Source: Alcaligenaceae bacterium (lineage in GTDB: Bacteria > Pseudomonadota > Gammaproteobacteria > Burkholderiales > Burkholderiaceae_B). From it: a stretch of DNA of 64,000 nucleotides. The stretch lies in contig JACCES010000005.1 in assembly GCA_013416455.1 (NCBI GenBank), positions 310,001-374,000 on the forward strand, in the 5' to 3' direction. Below, in pieces: positions 53,638 through 62,743 of this stretch. Position 1 is the first letter of the stretch. Each line of letters opens with the position of its first letter. The position numbers and the translations under genes are program-made. The notes below the pieces were generated by a model, which searched no databases, was not told the DNA's origin, and saw nothing but the letters and a program-made list of their open reading frames with translations.

Positions 53638-55371
53638 TCATAGCGTTTTCAGGGTGTCCAGCGCATGACGGACGGCCTGGCCCACCGGAATTTTGTCGGC
53701 TTCGGACGCGCGGCGCGCCTGGATTTCCACGATGCCTTCCTTGAGCCCGCGGTCGCCCACGGTGATGCGCAGCGGCACGCCGATGAGTTCCCAGTCGGCG
53801 AACATGATGCCGGGCCGCACATCGCGGTCATCCAGGATGGCATTGACGCCCGCGGCGCGCAGCTCGGCGTAGAGTTGATCCGCGGCGTTGCGGACAGTTT
53901 CACTCTTGTGATAGCCCATGGGGCAGATTACGGCTTCGAATGGTGCGATCGCGCGGGGCCAGATGATGCCGCGCTGATCGTGGTTCTGCTCTATGGCGGC
54001 GGCGGCGATGCGGCTGACGCCGATGCCATAGCAGCCCATCTGCATGATGGCCGGCTTTCCGTCGGTTTCCAGGAAGGTGGCATTCAGGGCGCGGGAGTAC
54101 TTGTCACCCAGGAAAAAGACGTGGCCGACCTCGATGCCGCGCTGGATGCGCAGGGTGCCGCCCTGGGGGTCGGGGTCGCCGTCCACCACGTTGCGCAGGT
54201 CGAAGGCCGGGGCCTCGGGCAGGTCGCGCCCCCAATTGATGCCGGTGTAGTGGTAGCCCTCGTCGTTGGCGCCGCAGATGAAGTCGCTCATGTTGGCGAC
54301 CGTCAGGTCGGCGATCACGGTCACCGGCTTGCGCGTGTTCAGCGGGCCCAGATAGCCGGGCACGCAGCCGAAGTGATCGATGATTTCTTCTTCGGTGGCA
54401 AAACGATGGCCCATTTCGAAGCCGGGCAGCTTGGCCGCCTTGATTTCGTTGAGTTCATGGTCGCCGCGCAGCAGCAGCAGCCAGATGCGCACCGGCCCGC
54501 CGTCTTCGGCGGGGTCGGTGGCAAGGACGATGGACTTCACCGTATCGCTCAGCGGCCGCCCGAGCTGTTGGGCCACGAGTTCGCATTTGGGCGCGTCGGG
54601 CGTGGCTGCCTTCTGCAGCGCTTCGCGGGCCGGGCCCCGTTCCGCGAACAGGCCGGGGGCCTGCGCCAGCTCGATGTTGGCGGCATAGTCGGATTCGGGG
54701 TTGTAGACGATCAGATCTTCCCCGGTGTCGGCGATGACCTGGAATTCGTGGCTGCGCGAGCCGCCGATGGAGCCGGTGTCGGCCGCGACCGGCCGGAATT
54801 CGAGGCCCAGCCGCGTGAAGATGCGCAGGTAGGCGTCGTACATGCGGTCGTAGCTTTCCTGGGCGGCGGCTTCGTCGCGGTCGAAGGAGTAGGCGTCCTT
54901 CATGGTGAATTCGCGCCCGCGCATCAGGCCGAAGCGAGGCCGGCGCTCGTCGCGGAACTTCGTTTGTATGTGATAGAAGTTCACCGGCAGCTGGCGCCAG
55001 CTGTGGATTTCATTGCGGGCGATGTCGGTGATGACTTCTTCCGATGTGGGCTGCAGCACGAAATCGCGCTGGTGGCGGTCCTTGATGCGCAGCAGTTCGG
55101 GGCCGTACTCTTCCCAGCGGCCGGATTCCACCCACAGTTCGGCGGGCTGCACCACGGGCATGAGCAGTTCTATCGCGCCCGCGCGGTTCATTTCTTCGCG
55201 GATGATGTTCTCGATCTTGCGCAGGACGGCCAGCCCCATGGGCATGTAGGTGTAGATCCCCCCGGCCACCTTGCGGATCATGCCGGCCCGGGTCATGAGC
55301 TGGTGGCTCATGACTTCGGCTTCAGCGGGTGCTTCTTTCAGCGTGTTGATGTGATACTTGCTTGCATGCAT
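53638..55371 (-). CDS. proS: prolyl-tRNA synthetase
   Basis: A 577-residue bacterial-type class II synthetase. Near the N-terminus is '[36 protein letters not shown]'. Motif 2 is '[26 protein letters not shown]'. The editing insertion lies between motifs 2 and 3 (about residues 220-400), and motif 3 is '[20 protein letters not shown]'. The anticodon-binding domain is C-terminal. Length fits the E. coli form. It is divergent from rppH across 62 bp. Confidence 0.97.
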   Translation of the reverse strand: MHASKYHINTLKEAPAEAEVMSHQLMTRAGMIRKVAGGIYTYMPMGLAVLRKIENIIREEMNRAGAIELLMPVVQPAELWVESGRWEEYGPELLRIKDRHQRDFVLQPTSEEVITDIARNEIHSWRQLPVNFYHIQTKFRDERRPRFGLMRGREFTMKDAYSFDRDEAAAQESYDRMYDAYLRIFTRLGLEFRPVAADTGSIGGSRSHEFQVIADTGEDLIVYNPESDYAANIELAQAPGLFAERGPAREALQKAATPDAPKCELVAQQLGRPLSDTVKSIVLATDPAEDGGPVRIWLLLLRGDHELNEIKAAKLPGFEMGHRFATEEEIIDHFGCVPGYLGPLNTRKPVTVIADLTVANMSDFICGANDEGYHYTGINWGRDLPEAPAFDLRNVVDGDPDPQGGTLRIQRGIEVGHVFFLGDKYSRALNATFLETDGKPAIMQMGCYGIGVSRIAAAAIEQNHDQRGIIWPRAIAPFEAVICPMGYHKSETVRNAADQLYAELRAAGVNAILDDRDVRPGIMFADWELIGVPLRITVGDRGLKEGIVEIQARRASEADKIPVGQAVRHALDTLKTL

Positions 55372-55433
55372 GGTGGGGATCTCGACAGATACGTATAATC
55401 AGATTTAATTGTATTGAATTCCTAGAGGTGGCC

Positions 55434-56000
55434 ATGTTGGATCGTGAAGGCTACCGTCCCAATGTCGGCATTATCCTAGTAAATCACAAGAACGAGGTTT
55501 TCTGGGGCAAACGTATTCGGGAACATGCCTGGCAGTTCCCGCAAGGCGGCATCAAGTATGGTGAAAGCCCGGTGCAGGCCATGTACCGGGAACTACATGA
55601 AGAGGTTGGCCTGCTTCCTGAACACGTACGCATATTGGGGCGGACCCGGGACTGGCTGCGCTACAACGTTCCGAACAACTTCATCCGTCGGGATTCGCGC
55701 GGCCACTACAAAGGGCAGAAACAGATCTGGTTCCTGTTGAGAATGATGGGCCGTGACTCCGACGTCAGCCTGCGCGCCTCCAATTCGCCGGAGTTCGACG
55801 CCTGGCGCTGGAGCCAGTACTGGGTTCCTCTTGACTCGGTCATTGAATTCAAGCGCGATGTCTACGCGCAGGCGCTGAACGAACTCGCGGCCATTCTGTT
55901 TCGCCGTGGCCGCGAGAACCGCTATCTGCGCCAGCGTGTGCACGGCTGCAAGAGCGCCGGCGTAACCGAAGTCCGATCCGATGCGCATACTGCTGGTTGA
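55434..56000 (+). CDS. rppH: RNA pyrophosphohydrolase
   Basis: A 188-residue Nudix hydrolase. The Nudix box is '[23 protein letters not shown]' (about residues 38-60), preceded by '[12 protein letters not shown]', typical of RppH, which removes pyrophosphate from mRNA 5' ends and starts their decay. The ATG at 55434 follows AGAGGTGG. A TATAAT -10 element lies at 55394-55399. The last 20 bases overlap the response-regulator gene. Confidence 0.95.
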   Translation: MLDREGYRPNVGIILVNHKNEVFWGKRIREHAWQFPQGGIKYGESPVQAMYRELHEEVGLLPEHVRILGRTRDWLRYNVPNNFIRRDSRGHYKGQKQIWFLLRMMGRDSDVSLRASNSPEFDAWRWSQYWVPLDSVIEFKRDVYAQALNELAAILFRRGRENRYLRQRVHGCKSAGVTEVRSDAHTAG

Positions 56001-56658
56001 AGACGAGCTGGAAATGGCCGCCTGGCTGCAGCGGGCGCTCGCGCAGAGCGGTTTTCTGCCCGAACACGCCAAGGACGCCCATACGGCCGAAAGCATGCTG
56101 GATGCCGCCGGCTATGATGCGGTGGTCATGGACCTGCGCCTGCCCGACAAGCACGGGCTCGTCCTGTTGCGCGAGATGCGCAACCGGGGCGATATCACGC
56201 CCGTGCTCGTATTGACCGCGCAGGGGGCCCTGCAGGACCGGGTGCGCGGCCTGAACCTGGGGGCCGACGATTTTCTTTCCAAGCCTTTCGCGCTCGAAGA
56301 ACTCGAGGCGCGTCTGGCCGCGCTCGTGCGGCGCAGCCGTGGCAGGCCTTCGCCCCGCCTGCACTGCGGCCCGCTTGCCTACGACAGCGAAAGCAAGGCT
56401 TTCACATTGGCCGGTTCGATCCTGCACCTCACTCCGCGCGAGCATGCGGCGCTTGCGGCCCTGATCGTGCGCGCCAGGACGCCGGTGGAAAAGCAGCAGC
56501 TTTTCCTGCAGGTCTTCGAGCAGGACAGCGATGCCAGCCCGGACGCCATCGAAGTCGTGCTGCATCGCCTGCGCAAGAAGCTGCAGGGCAGCGAAGTCCA
56601 CATTACGACAGTCCGCGGGCTGGGTTACATGCTTGAAAGCTCGGCGCCGGAAGACTGA
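55981..56658 (+). CDS. OmpR-family response regulator (TctD/QseB-like)
   Basis: A 225-residue regulator. The receiver domain has the acidic pair Glu7/Asp8, phospho-acceptor Asp51 ('VVMDLRLPD') and Lys101 ('FLSKPF'). A winged-helix DNA-binding domain follows ('[23 protein letters not shown]', '[27 protein letters not shown]'). It overlaps the end of rppH and precedes the kinase by 3 bp. Similarity to TctD, and the tctBA genes a few kb downstream, suggest control of tricarboxylate uptake. This is inference. Confidence 0.92.
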   Translation: MRILLVEDELEMAAWLQRALAQSGFLPEHAKDAHTAESMLDAAGYDAVVMDLRLPDKHGLVLLREMRNRGDITPVLVLTAQGALQDRVRGLNLGADDFLSKPFALEELEARLAALVRRSRGRPSPRLHCGPLAYDSESKAFTLAGSILHLTPREHAALAALIVRARTPVEKQQLFLQVFEQDSDASPDAIEVVLHRLRKKLQGSEVHITTVRGLGYMLESSAPED

Positions 56659-56661
56659 CCG

Positions 56662-58164
56662 ATGGCCACGTCGCGACCGCGCCGCAGCATGCGTTTCTGG
56701 CTGCTCGTACTGCTGATCCCGGGCGTCGTCTTTCTTCTGGTGATCGATGGGCGCAACGATTACCGTGCCCTTGACCTGCTGATCCAGGATGTCTATGACG
56801 ACGCTCTGCTCGAACCGGCCAAGGTGCTGGAAAACAGCATCGCCTTCGATGACGGTGGAAAGCTCGTCGTCGAGCTGCCTTTCTATGTGCAGGTGATGCT
56901 GGAATCGCGGGCGGGAAACAGAAAGTATTTCCGGATCGAAGAGATCGTCCCCGTGGCCACGTCCCTGGGCGGCCTCGAGACGCGCGAACTCACCGGTCAG
57001 ACATTGATGGGCATGCCGGGCCTGCCCCGTCCGGACTTCCTGCCACCGGTCGAGGGCGTGCCGCTGCTCTACAACGCCATGTACCGCAACGACGAGGTCA
57101 GGCTGGTGGCGATCTGGCGCGATCTGCATTACGAGGGGCTGCGCCGGCAGGTGCTGATCCTCGTGGGCGAAAGCGTCGACCAGCGCCTGCAGACGCGCCA
57201 GGAAATGTGGCGCGAAAGCCTCTTCCGCGACATACGCATGGTGATACTGGCCGTGCTGCTTGTATGGATCGCGGTGCAATGGACGCTATGGCCGCTCAGC
57301 GACTTGCGCAGGGAAATACGTTCCCGGGAAGTCGATGACTTGAAGCCTCTCGATCAGGAAGCGGTCCCCAAGGAGATCGTGCCCCTGGTCAAGGCCGTGA
57401 ACCATCACATCGATCTGTCACGTGAAGTGCTGATGCGCCAGGCGCGCTTTCTCGCCGACGCCTCGCACCAGTTGCGCACCCCCCTGGCCATCATGCGGAC
57501 CCAGGCGCAGTATGCGCGCCGCGAGCAGGACGTGGGGCGCATGCGCGAAACCCTGGATGCCATCATCTACCAGCTGGGGCGCACGTCGCGGCTGACCGAG
57601 CAGCTGCTTTCGCTGGCGCATGCCAGCCGCAATGATCCGGCGCCGCATCTGCCCGTCGACATTGCGGCGCTGGCGCGCGAGGTCGTGCTGCTCTATCTGC
57701 CTCTGGCGCGAGAAAAACAGCAGGATCTCGGCTGGGTGGATGACAATGAAAAAGGCTGGGGGGCGAACGCGGAACCCATATGGGTGCTGGGCAGCGACGC
57801 CGAGCTGCATGAGTCCATTGCCAACCTGGTCCACAACGCCATCAACCATGCGGGCACCGGCCGCACCATCAGCGTCGAGGCCGGGGTGGAGGGTGATCAG
57901 GCCTGGGTCAGCGTCAGCGACAATGGCGTGGGGCTGGACCCTTCCCTGCGCGAGAGCGTCTTCAGCCGTTTCGACCGTGGCAATCATGACAGGAAGTCGA
58001 TGCGCGGGGGAGGGTCGGGGCTGGGCCTGGCGATCGCCCTGGCCTACGCCCGGCGCAATCGCGGAACCATTGTTCTGCGGGATGGAGACCCCAACCCCGA
58101 CGGCGGCGTGGGCCTCTGCGCCATTCTGAAGCTCCCCCTTCAGCAGGAAGGGGAAGACGGCTGA
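56662..58164 (+). CDS. sensor histidine kinase (TctE-like)
   Basis: A 500-residue membrane kinase. Two membrane helices (about residues 10-27 and 193-213) enclose a periplasmic sensor domain of the 2CSK_N/TctE type ('YDDALLEPAKVLENSIAFDDGGKLVVELP'). The H-box is 'ASHQLRTPLAIM' with His269, and the catalytic domain has 'NLVHNAINHAG', 'DNGVGLDP' and 'GGGSGLGLAIA'. It is the partner of the preceding regulator. TctE kinases sense tricarboxylates or related acids. Confidence 0.92.
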   Translation: MATSRPRRSMRFWLLVLLIPGVVFLLVIDGRNDYRALDLLIQDVYDDALLEPAKVLENSIAFDDGGKLVVELPFYVQVMLESRAGNRKYFRIEEIVPVATSLGGLETRELTGQTLMGMPGLPRPDFLPPVEGVPLLYNAMYRNDEVRLVAIWRDLHYEGLRRQVLILVGESVDQRLQTRQEMWRESLFRDIRMVILAVLLVWIAVQWTLWPLSDLRREIRSREVDDLKPLDQEAVPKEIVPLVKAVNHHIDLSREVLMRQARFLADASHQLRTPLAIMRTQAQYARREQDVGRMRETLDAIIYQLGRTSRLTEQLLSLAHASRNDPAPHLPVDIAALAREVVLLYLPLAREKQQDLGWVDDNEKGWGANAEPIWVLGSDAELHESIANLVHNAINHAGTGRTISVEAGVEGDQAWVSVSDNGVGLDPSLRESVFSRFDRGNHDRKSMRGGGSGLGLAIALAYARRNRGTIVLRDGDPNPDGGVGLCAILKLPLQQEGEDG

Positions 58165-58182
58165 AGCCGCGGCGCCGCGGCT
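58165..58182. other. 18-bp perfect palindrome between convergent genes
   Basis: AGCCGCGGCGCCGCGGCT occupies most of the 31-bp gap between the kinase stop and the stop of the convergent dehydrogenase gene. It could act as a short hairpin terminator in both directions, but it has no T-run. Confidence 0.4.
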
Positions 58183-58195
58183 CCGAGGGCGTGCA

Positions 58196-59104
58196 TCAGG
58201 TTTTGCCCAGACGTCGGATGAGGCTGGATGTATCCCAGCGCCGCCCGCCCATTTGCTGTACGTCGGCGTAGAACTGGTCGACCAGGGCCGTGACGGGCAC
58301 CCGCGCCCCGTTGCGCTTTGCCTCGTCCAGAACGAGGCCGAGGTCCTTGCGCATCCAGTCCACCGCGAAGCCGAAGTCGAAGCGGCCTTCGATCATCGTG
58401 CCGCCACGGTTTTCCATTTGCCAGCTCTGGGCGGCGCCCTTGTCGATGACGTTGAGCACCTTGGCCATGTCCAGGCCGGCGGCCTGTCCGAAGGCAATGC
58501 CTTCGGACAGGGCCTGAACCAGCCCGGCGATGCAGATCTGGTTCACCATCTTGCTGAGCTGGCCGGCGCCGGACTCGCCCAGCAGCGTGACGGCCTGCGC
58601 GAAATTCAGGGCCACGGGGCGGATGGCCTCGAAGTGTTCGGGCGTCCCGCCGCACATTACGGTCAGCTTGCCGTTCTGGGCGCCCGCCTGCCCGCCGGAC
58701 ACCGGCGCGTCGACGAAGCCCAATGATTTCTCGCTTGCGATGGCGAACAGTTCGCGGGCCACCTGGGCGGAGGCGGTGGTGTGGTCCACGAAGATGGCCC
58801 CGGCGTCCATGCCGGCGAAGGCGCCGTCCTCGCCCAGCACGACGCTGCGCAGATCGTCGTCATTGCCGACGCAGCAGAAGACGATCTGCGCGCCGCTTGC
58901 CGCCTGCCGTGGTGTCGGGGCCGATTGGCCGCCGAATTCCGCGACCCAGGCTTCCGCCTTTGCGGGACTGCGGTTGTAGACGGTGACGTCATGGCCGGCC
59001 TTTGCCAAATGGCCGGCCATGGGAAAACCCATGACGCCAAGGCCCAGGAAGGCCACCCGCAGGGCGGGCTGGGCATCGTAACTACGGGCATTGATGGAAG
59101 CCAT
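58196..59104 (-). CDS. 3-hydroxyisobutyrate/tartronate-semialdehyde-type dehydrogenase
   Basis: A 302-residue beta-hydroxyacid dehydrogenase. The NAD(P) motif is 'VAFLGLGVMGFPMAGHLAKAGHDVTVYNR' (about residues 16-44), the substrate loop 'VDAPVSGGQAGAQNGKLTVM', and the catalytic lysine region 'GQLSKMVNQICIAG'. It is the second such enzyme in the window; the other is at 24470-25375. The exact substrate is unresolved. It has its own upstream region after the tctA terminator. Confidence 0.92.
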   Translation of the reverse strand: MASINARSYDAQPALRVAFLGLGVMGFPMAGHLAKAGHDVTVYNRSPAKAEAWVAEFGGQSAPTPRQAASGAQIVFCCVGNDDDLRSVVLGEDGAFAGMDAGAIFVDHTTASAQVARELFAIASEKSLGFVDAPVSGGQAGAQNGKLTVMCGGTPEHFEAIRPVALNFAQAVTLLGESGAGQLSKMVNQICIAGLVQALSEGIAFGQAAGLDMAKVLNVIDKGAAQSWQMENRGGTMIEGRFDFGFAVDWMRKDLGLVLDEAKRNGARVPVTALVDQFYADVQQMGGRRWDTSSLIRRLGKT

Positions 59105-59184
59105 TGGTTTCGTTCTCCTTTGTGGTTGTCGTTTGCTTTCGGTTCATGCAAGCACCGGAAAGATTAACGCATTTCAATTGCAAA

Positions 59185-59215
59185 TGAATCAGGCGCCGCG
59201 GGGGCGCCTGATTCA
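59185..59215 (-). terminator. terminator after tctBA
   Basis: A perfect 13-bp stem TGAATCAGGCGCC / GGCGCCTGATTCA with a 5-base loop begins 77 bases beyond the tctA stop. On the minus strand it is followed by TTTGCAATTG. Confidence 0.75.
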
Positions 59216-59292
59216 GTGTCATGGGCGATGGCCGGGAAGCCCGGCCCCCGTGGGGGCCGAATGGCTTCAGGCCATGATGTTGCGATCGCCCA

Positions 59293-60798
59293 TCAGCCTT
59301 CTTCCACGAACGCTTCTTCGCGCTTCTTCTTGATGGAGGGCAGGGCCACCAGCACGACCAGCAGTGCGGCGAGCGCCAGCAGCGACAGCGACAGCGGACG
59401 GGTGATGAATGTCGTGTAGTCGCCCCGTGCCAGCAGCAGCGCCCGGCGGAAGTTCTCTTCCATCATGGGCCCGAGCACCAGGCCCAGCAGCAATGGCGCC
59501 CCCTCGCACTTGAGCTTGGCCCAGATATAGCCGACGAAACCGAAGGCGGCCGTCATCCAGATGTCGAACACGTTGTAGTTCAGCGAGTAGACCCCGATGG
59601 TGCAGAACACCAGAATCGCCGGGAACAGGATGCGGTAGGGCACGGTCAGCAGCTTGACCCACAGGCCGATGAGCGGCAGGTTCAGGATCACCAGCATCAG
59701 GTTGCCGATCCACATCGAGACGATCAGGCCCCAGAACAGTTCCGGGTGGCTGGACATGACCTGCGGGCCCGGCTGGATGTTGTGGATGGTCATCGCGCCG
59801 ATCATCAGGGCGGTCACGGCGTTGCCGGGAATGCCCAGCGTGAGCAGCGGGATGAACGATGCCTGCGAACCGGCGTTGTTGGCCGATTCGGGGCCCGCCA
59901 CACCGGCGGGGTGGCCCTTGCCGAAACGCTCCGGGTTCTTGGAGATTTTCTTTTCCAGGGTGTAGGAAGCGAAGGACGACAGCACGGCGCCGCCACCGGG
60001 CAGGATGCCCAGCGCGGAACCCAGCGCGGTGCCGCGCACCACGGCGGGCCAGGCTTCCTTGAACTCCTGCATGTTGGGGTAGAGCTTGCCGACCTTGTCG
60101 GTCAGGTCGACGCGCTGGTCCTTCAGTTCGAGGTTGCCCATGATTTCGGCGAAGCCGAACACGCCCATGGCGACCACGGCGAAGTCGATGCCATCCTGCA
60201 GTTCGGGGATGCCGAAGTCGTAGCGGGCGACGCCGGAGTTCACGTCGGTGCCGATCATGCCCAGCAGCAGACCCAGGAAGATCATGCAGATGGCCTTGGG
60301 CAGCGAGCCCGAAGCCAGCACCACCGCGCCGATCAGGCCCAGCACCATGAGCGAGAAGTATTCGGCGGGGCCGAACTTGAAGGCGAGCTCGGCCAGAGGC
60401 GGCGCGAAGCCGGCGATCAGGAGCGTGGCCACGCAGCCGGCGAAGAAGGAGCCCAGGGCCGCGATGGCCAGCGCCGCGCCCGCCCGTCCGTTTTTCGCCA
60501 TCTGGTGGCCGTCCAGCACCGTCACCACCGCGGCGGTCTCGCCGGGCAGCGCCACCAGAATGGCGGTGGTGGAGCCCCCGTACGCGGCGCCGTAGTAGAT
60601 GCCGGCCAGCATGATGAGGCCGGCCGTGGGCGGCAGCACATAGGTGATGGGCAGCAGCATGGCGATGGTCGGCACGGGGCCGATGCCGGGCAGCACGCCG
60701 ATCAGGGTACCCAGGAGACAGCCCAGCAGGCAGTACGCCAGGTTTTCAAGGGTCAGGGCGACAGAGAAGCCCAATAGCAGGTTATCGAGTAATTCCAT
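59293..60798 (-). CDS. tctA: tripartite tricarboxylate transporter large membrane subunit TctA
   Basis: A 501-residue membrane protein with about 11-12 helices. Typical TctA segments are 'GTLIGVLPGIGPVPTIAMLLPITYVLPPTAGLIMLAGIYYGAAYGGS' (about residues 35-81) and 'PESANNAGSQASFIPLLTLGIPGNAVTALMIGAM'. It forms the channel of the TTT transporter together with TctB. The substrate is set by a TctC protein that is not encoded beside it. Confidence 0.95.
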   Translation of the reverse strand: MELLDNLLLGFSVALTLENLAYCLLGCLLGTLIGVLPGIGPVPTIAMLLPITYVLPPTAGLIMLAGIYYGAAYGGSTTAILVALPGETAAVVTVLDGHQMAKNGRAGAALAIAALGSFFAGCVATLLIAGFAPPLAELAFKFGPAEYFSLMVLGLIGAVVLASGSLPKAICMIFLGLLLGMIGTDVNSGVARYDFGIPELQDGIDFAVVAMGVFGFAEIMGNLELKDQRVDLTDKVGKLYPNMQEFKEAWPAVVRGTALGSALGILPGGGAVLSSFASYTLEKKISKNPERFGKGHPAGVAGPESANNAGSQASFIPLLTLGIPGNAVTALMIGAMTIHNIQPGPQVMSSHPELFWGLIVSMWIGNLMLVILNLPLIGLWVKLLTVPYRILFPAILVFCTIGVYSLNYNVFDIWMTAAFGFVGYIWAKLKCEGAPLLLGLVLGPMMEENFRRALLLARGDYTTFITRPLSLSLLALAALLVVLVALPSIKKKREEAFVEEG

Positions 60799-60816
60799 TT
60801 TTGTGGGTCCCCTCGG

Positions 60817-61272
60817 TTACATGAAGCTGGGCCACAGCGGGAAGATCAGACCCAGGCCCTTGATGAAGGCCAGCCATACGAAGAGCACGAGGCAGATACC
60901 GGTGATGGTGGCTACCTTCCAGCTGAATTCGTGACTGGCCAGACTGCTGAGGAAGACCAGCAGGAATACCGTGATGTACACGCCGAGGATGTTCAGCACG
61001 ATTCCGGCAAAAACCACTGAACCGATGATGATGGCAAGGATGCGGAAGTCGAATCTGTCGAGTTCGACCTTATCGGCCTTTTCCTTCATGGCGTTGATGG
61101 ACACTACGGCGCCGAGTACCGCCAGGCAGACGCCCAGCCAGAACGGGAAATAGCCCGGGCCCATGCGGGCGGCGGTGCCCATGGAGTATTTCGTGGCACC
61201 AAGGGCGAACCCGACCCCAAGCACCACGAACATGACTCCGGCCCAGAAGTCCTGCTTATTTCTAAGCTGCAT
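60817..61272 (-). CDS. tctB: tripartite tricarboxylate transporter small membrane subunit TctB
   Basis: A 151-residue TctB protein with about four helices, beginning 'NKQDFWAGVMFVVLGVGFALGATKYSMGTAARMGPGYFP', which is a characteristic TctB N-terminus. AGGAGAGG precedes the ATG at 61272. It lies 18 bp before tctA. The usual tctC gene is missing upstream. Confidence 0.93.
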   Translation of the reverse strand: MQLRNKQDFWAGVMFVVLGVGFALGATKYSMGTAARMGPGYFPFWLGVCLAVLGAVVSINAMKEKADKVELDRFDFRILAIIIGSVVFAGIVLNILGVYITVFLLVFLSSLASHEFSWKVATITGICLVLFVWLAFIKGLGLIFPLWPSFM

Positions 61273-61630
61273 GTTGATGAACCTCTCCTGCAGATTGATA
61301 GTATTGACGCCCTGCCCCGAGGACGGCCGCATGGGTCCGTCGAGCGGGAACGGGGCCCGTTCAAAAGGTGCTGAATGGTAATGGAGCGGGTAGGGGCTGA
61401 GAACCCCGGCATCCTGGTTTTCACCCAGGGTTTTCCCTTGGAGTTCAAGATTTTTTGTTATCGGGATGACAATTTGATGGTTCTTTCGATCGAATTGAAA
61501 GATATTTGAAAGGTACTTGAAAAAGTGCTGAAAGGTTATGATGCGGCGTCGGGCGGGAGTGGCGAAGATGTGTGTCATTGTCGTCCTCCGCCCCTGTTCA
61601 CTTGATTGTGGGATGGTTTACGATAGCGCC
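61273..61630. other. 358-bp regulatory region between tctB and the zapB-like gene
   Basis: No gene is supported here. The region drives tctBA leftward and the zapB-like/zapA pair rightward. It is clearly richer in A+T around 61440-61540 than its surroundings. It holds four TGAAAR direct repeats and, on the minus strand, a -35-like TTGTCA at 61472-61467. Confidence 0.7.
61496..61534. promoter_or_regulatory. four direct repeats of TGAAAR at an exact 11-bp period
   Basis: TGAAAG at 61496-61501, TGAAAG at 61507-61512, TGAAAA at 61518-61523 and TGAAAG at 61529-61534. Each hexamer is followed by a 5-base spacer. OmpR/PhoB-family response regulators bind tandem 6-bp half-sites at 11-bp steps. The array lies about 24-62 bp upstream of a -35-like TTGTCA reading toward tctB, a good position for activation. 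Confidence 0.65.
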
Positions 61631-62035
61631 ATGTTGGAAGATCTCGATTCTCTCGCCGCCCGCATCGGGCAATTGGTGCAGTTGTGCCGGCAGCTCCAGT
61701 CCGAGCGGGCGGGGCTGCAAGCGCGCGTCAACGGCCTTGAGCAAGAGCGCAATGCCTTGCGCGAGCAGCTCAAGCGCCAGGAAACCGAATTCAGCGAACT
61801 CGCCGAAAGCAGCGCCGACCAGCAGGCAAGGGTGGATATCCTCCGCGCCGAGGCTGACAGCGTCCGTGCCGCGCTGCAGGGCGAAGTCGAGCGCTGCAAG
61901 GCGGAATACGATACGCTGCGCAGGCAGCTGGCCGTGAGTCAGGCCGATTCGGCGCGCCTGAAGGTGGCGGCCGGTCAGGCCCAGTTGCAGATCGATTCAG
62001 TACTCATGCGCCTTCCGGGCGCCACTCGGGAGTAA
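61631..62035 (+). CDS. ZapB-like coiled-coil protein
   Basis: A 134-residue, almost wholly coiled-coil protein ('LAARIGQLVQLCRQLQSERAGLQARVNGLEQERNALREQLKRQ'). Small coiled-coil proteins immediately before zapA in betaproteobacteria are ZapB-like cell-division factors, and that is the likely role here. I start at the ATG at 61631 (MLEDLDSL); an ATG at 61613 would add six residues. It lies 5 bp before zapA. Confidence 0.75.
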   Translation: MLEDLDSLAARIGQLVQLCRQLQSERAGLQARVNGLEQERNALREQLKRQETEFSELAESSADQQARVDILRAEADSVRAALQGEVERCKAEYDTLRRQLAVSQADSARLKVAAGQAQLQIDSVLMRLPGATRE

Positions 62036-62040
62036 TCTCC

Positions 62041-62352
62041 ATGGAACGCGTAGACGTCTCCATCCTGGGCCGGGAATACTCTTTGGCCTGCCTGCCATCC
62101 GAAAAAGAGGCTCTGCTGGCGGCCGTTCGGTTGGTCGATCAGCGCATGCTCGCCATCAAGGGGGCGGCCAAGGTGGCCGGCAACGAGCGCATTGCCGTCA
62201 TGGCGGCCATCCAGATCGCCGGCGAACTGCTGGGCATGCGGGCGCCCGACGGTCCGCTCGCCAATGTCGCCCTGGGGGATTTCAAGCGCAAGATCGAAGA
62301 CATGCACACCATGCTCGATCAGGTGATTGGGTTGCCCGCCCAATCGAGGTAA
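62041..62352 (+). CDS. zapA: cell division protein ZapA
   Basis: A 103-residue ZapA protein. The N-terminal part is 'VDVSILGREYSLACLPSEKEALLAAVRLVDQRM', the helical part 'AGNERIAVMAAIQIAGELL'. ZapA cross-links FtsZ filaments at the division ring. It is followed by 6S RNA, as in many proteobacteria. Confidence 0.93.
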   Translation: MERVDVSILGREYSLACLPSEKEALLAAVRLVDQRMLAIKGAAKVAGNERIAVMAAIQIAGELLGMRAPDGPLANVALGDFKRKIEDMHTMLDQVIGLPAQSR

Positions 62353-62401
62353 AATCACCTCAACGGATTCATGAATACTGCGTGCGGTATTCAAAACAGT
62401 T

Positions 62402-62580
62402 TGTCCCTGCTGTGTTCGTGACTTGGCCATACATTCCTTGAACCAATGCTAATGGCAAAGGTTGCTGGATTGGCCGGTGGGTGTGATCTCTGCCTCGTGC
62501 AGAGAACCCGAAGCCGGCCTGATGGCGACCAACTTGAACCGATGGTTCAGGATGCCGGCCTAGACGGCACATGCGGGGCA
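62402..62580 (+). ncRNA. ssrS: 6S RNA
   Basis: A roughly 180-nt RNA gene directly after zapA, the conserved location. The 3' half carries the 6S-like segment 'CTTGAACCGATGGTTCAGG' followed by 'ATGCCGGCCT'. The ends pair as a closing stem (TGTCCC-GC-TGTGTT at 62402-62415 with its complement near 62566-62580). The centre has arms GGCCGGTGGGT / ACCCGAAGCCGGCC and the apical hairpin CTCTGC-CTCGT-GCAGAG. 6S RNA mimics an open promoter and holds sigma-70 RNA polymerase in stationary phase. Exact ends are estimated from the folding. Confidence 0.87.
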
Positions 62581-62587
62581 CCTTCAG

Positions 62588-62617
62588 AAAAAGCTCGTCA
62601 CACTGGCGAGCTTTTTT
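62588..62617 (+). terminator. intrinsic terminator after 6S RNA
   Basis: AAAAAGCTCG / CGAGCTTTTT stem (10 bp, 9-base loop) running into TTTTTT. It lies 7 bases after the predicted 3' end of 6S RNA. Confidence 0.88.
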
Positions 62618-62743
62618 ATTGCCGGGTTGCAGGGTAATGTGTGCGTGTTCCACCATCCCGGTTCCCGGCCAGGCTCGCGGCGCGTTTGCGCCAAGGCGGC
62701 ACACCGGGCTTTCGTTTCATTTCCAGAGACTGGAGTTCCACTC

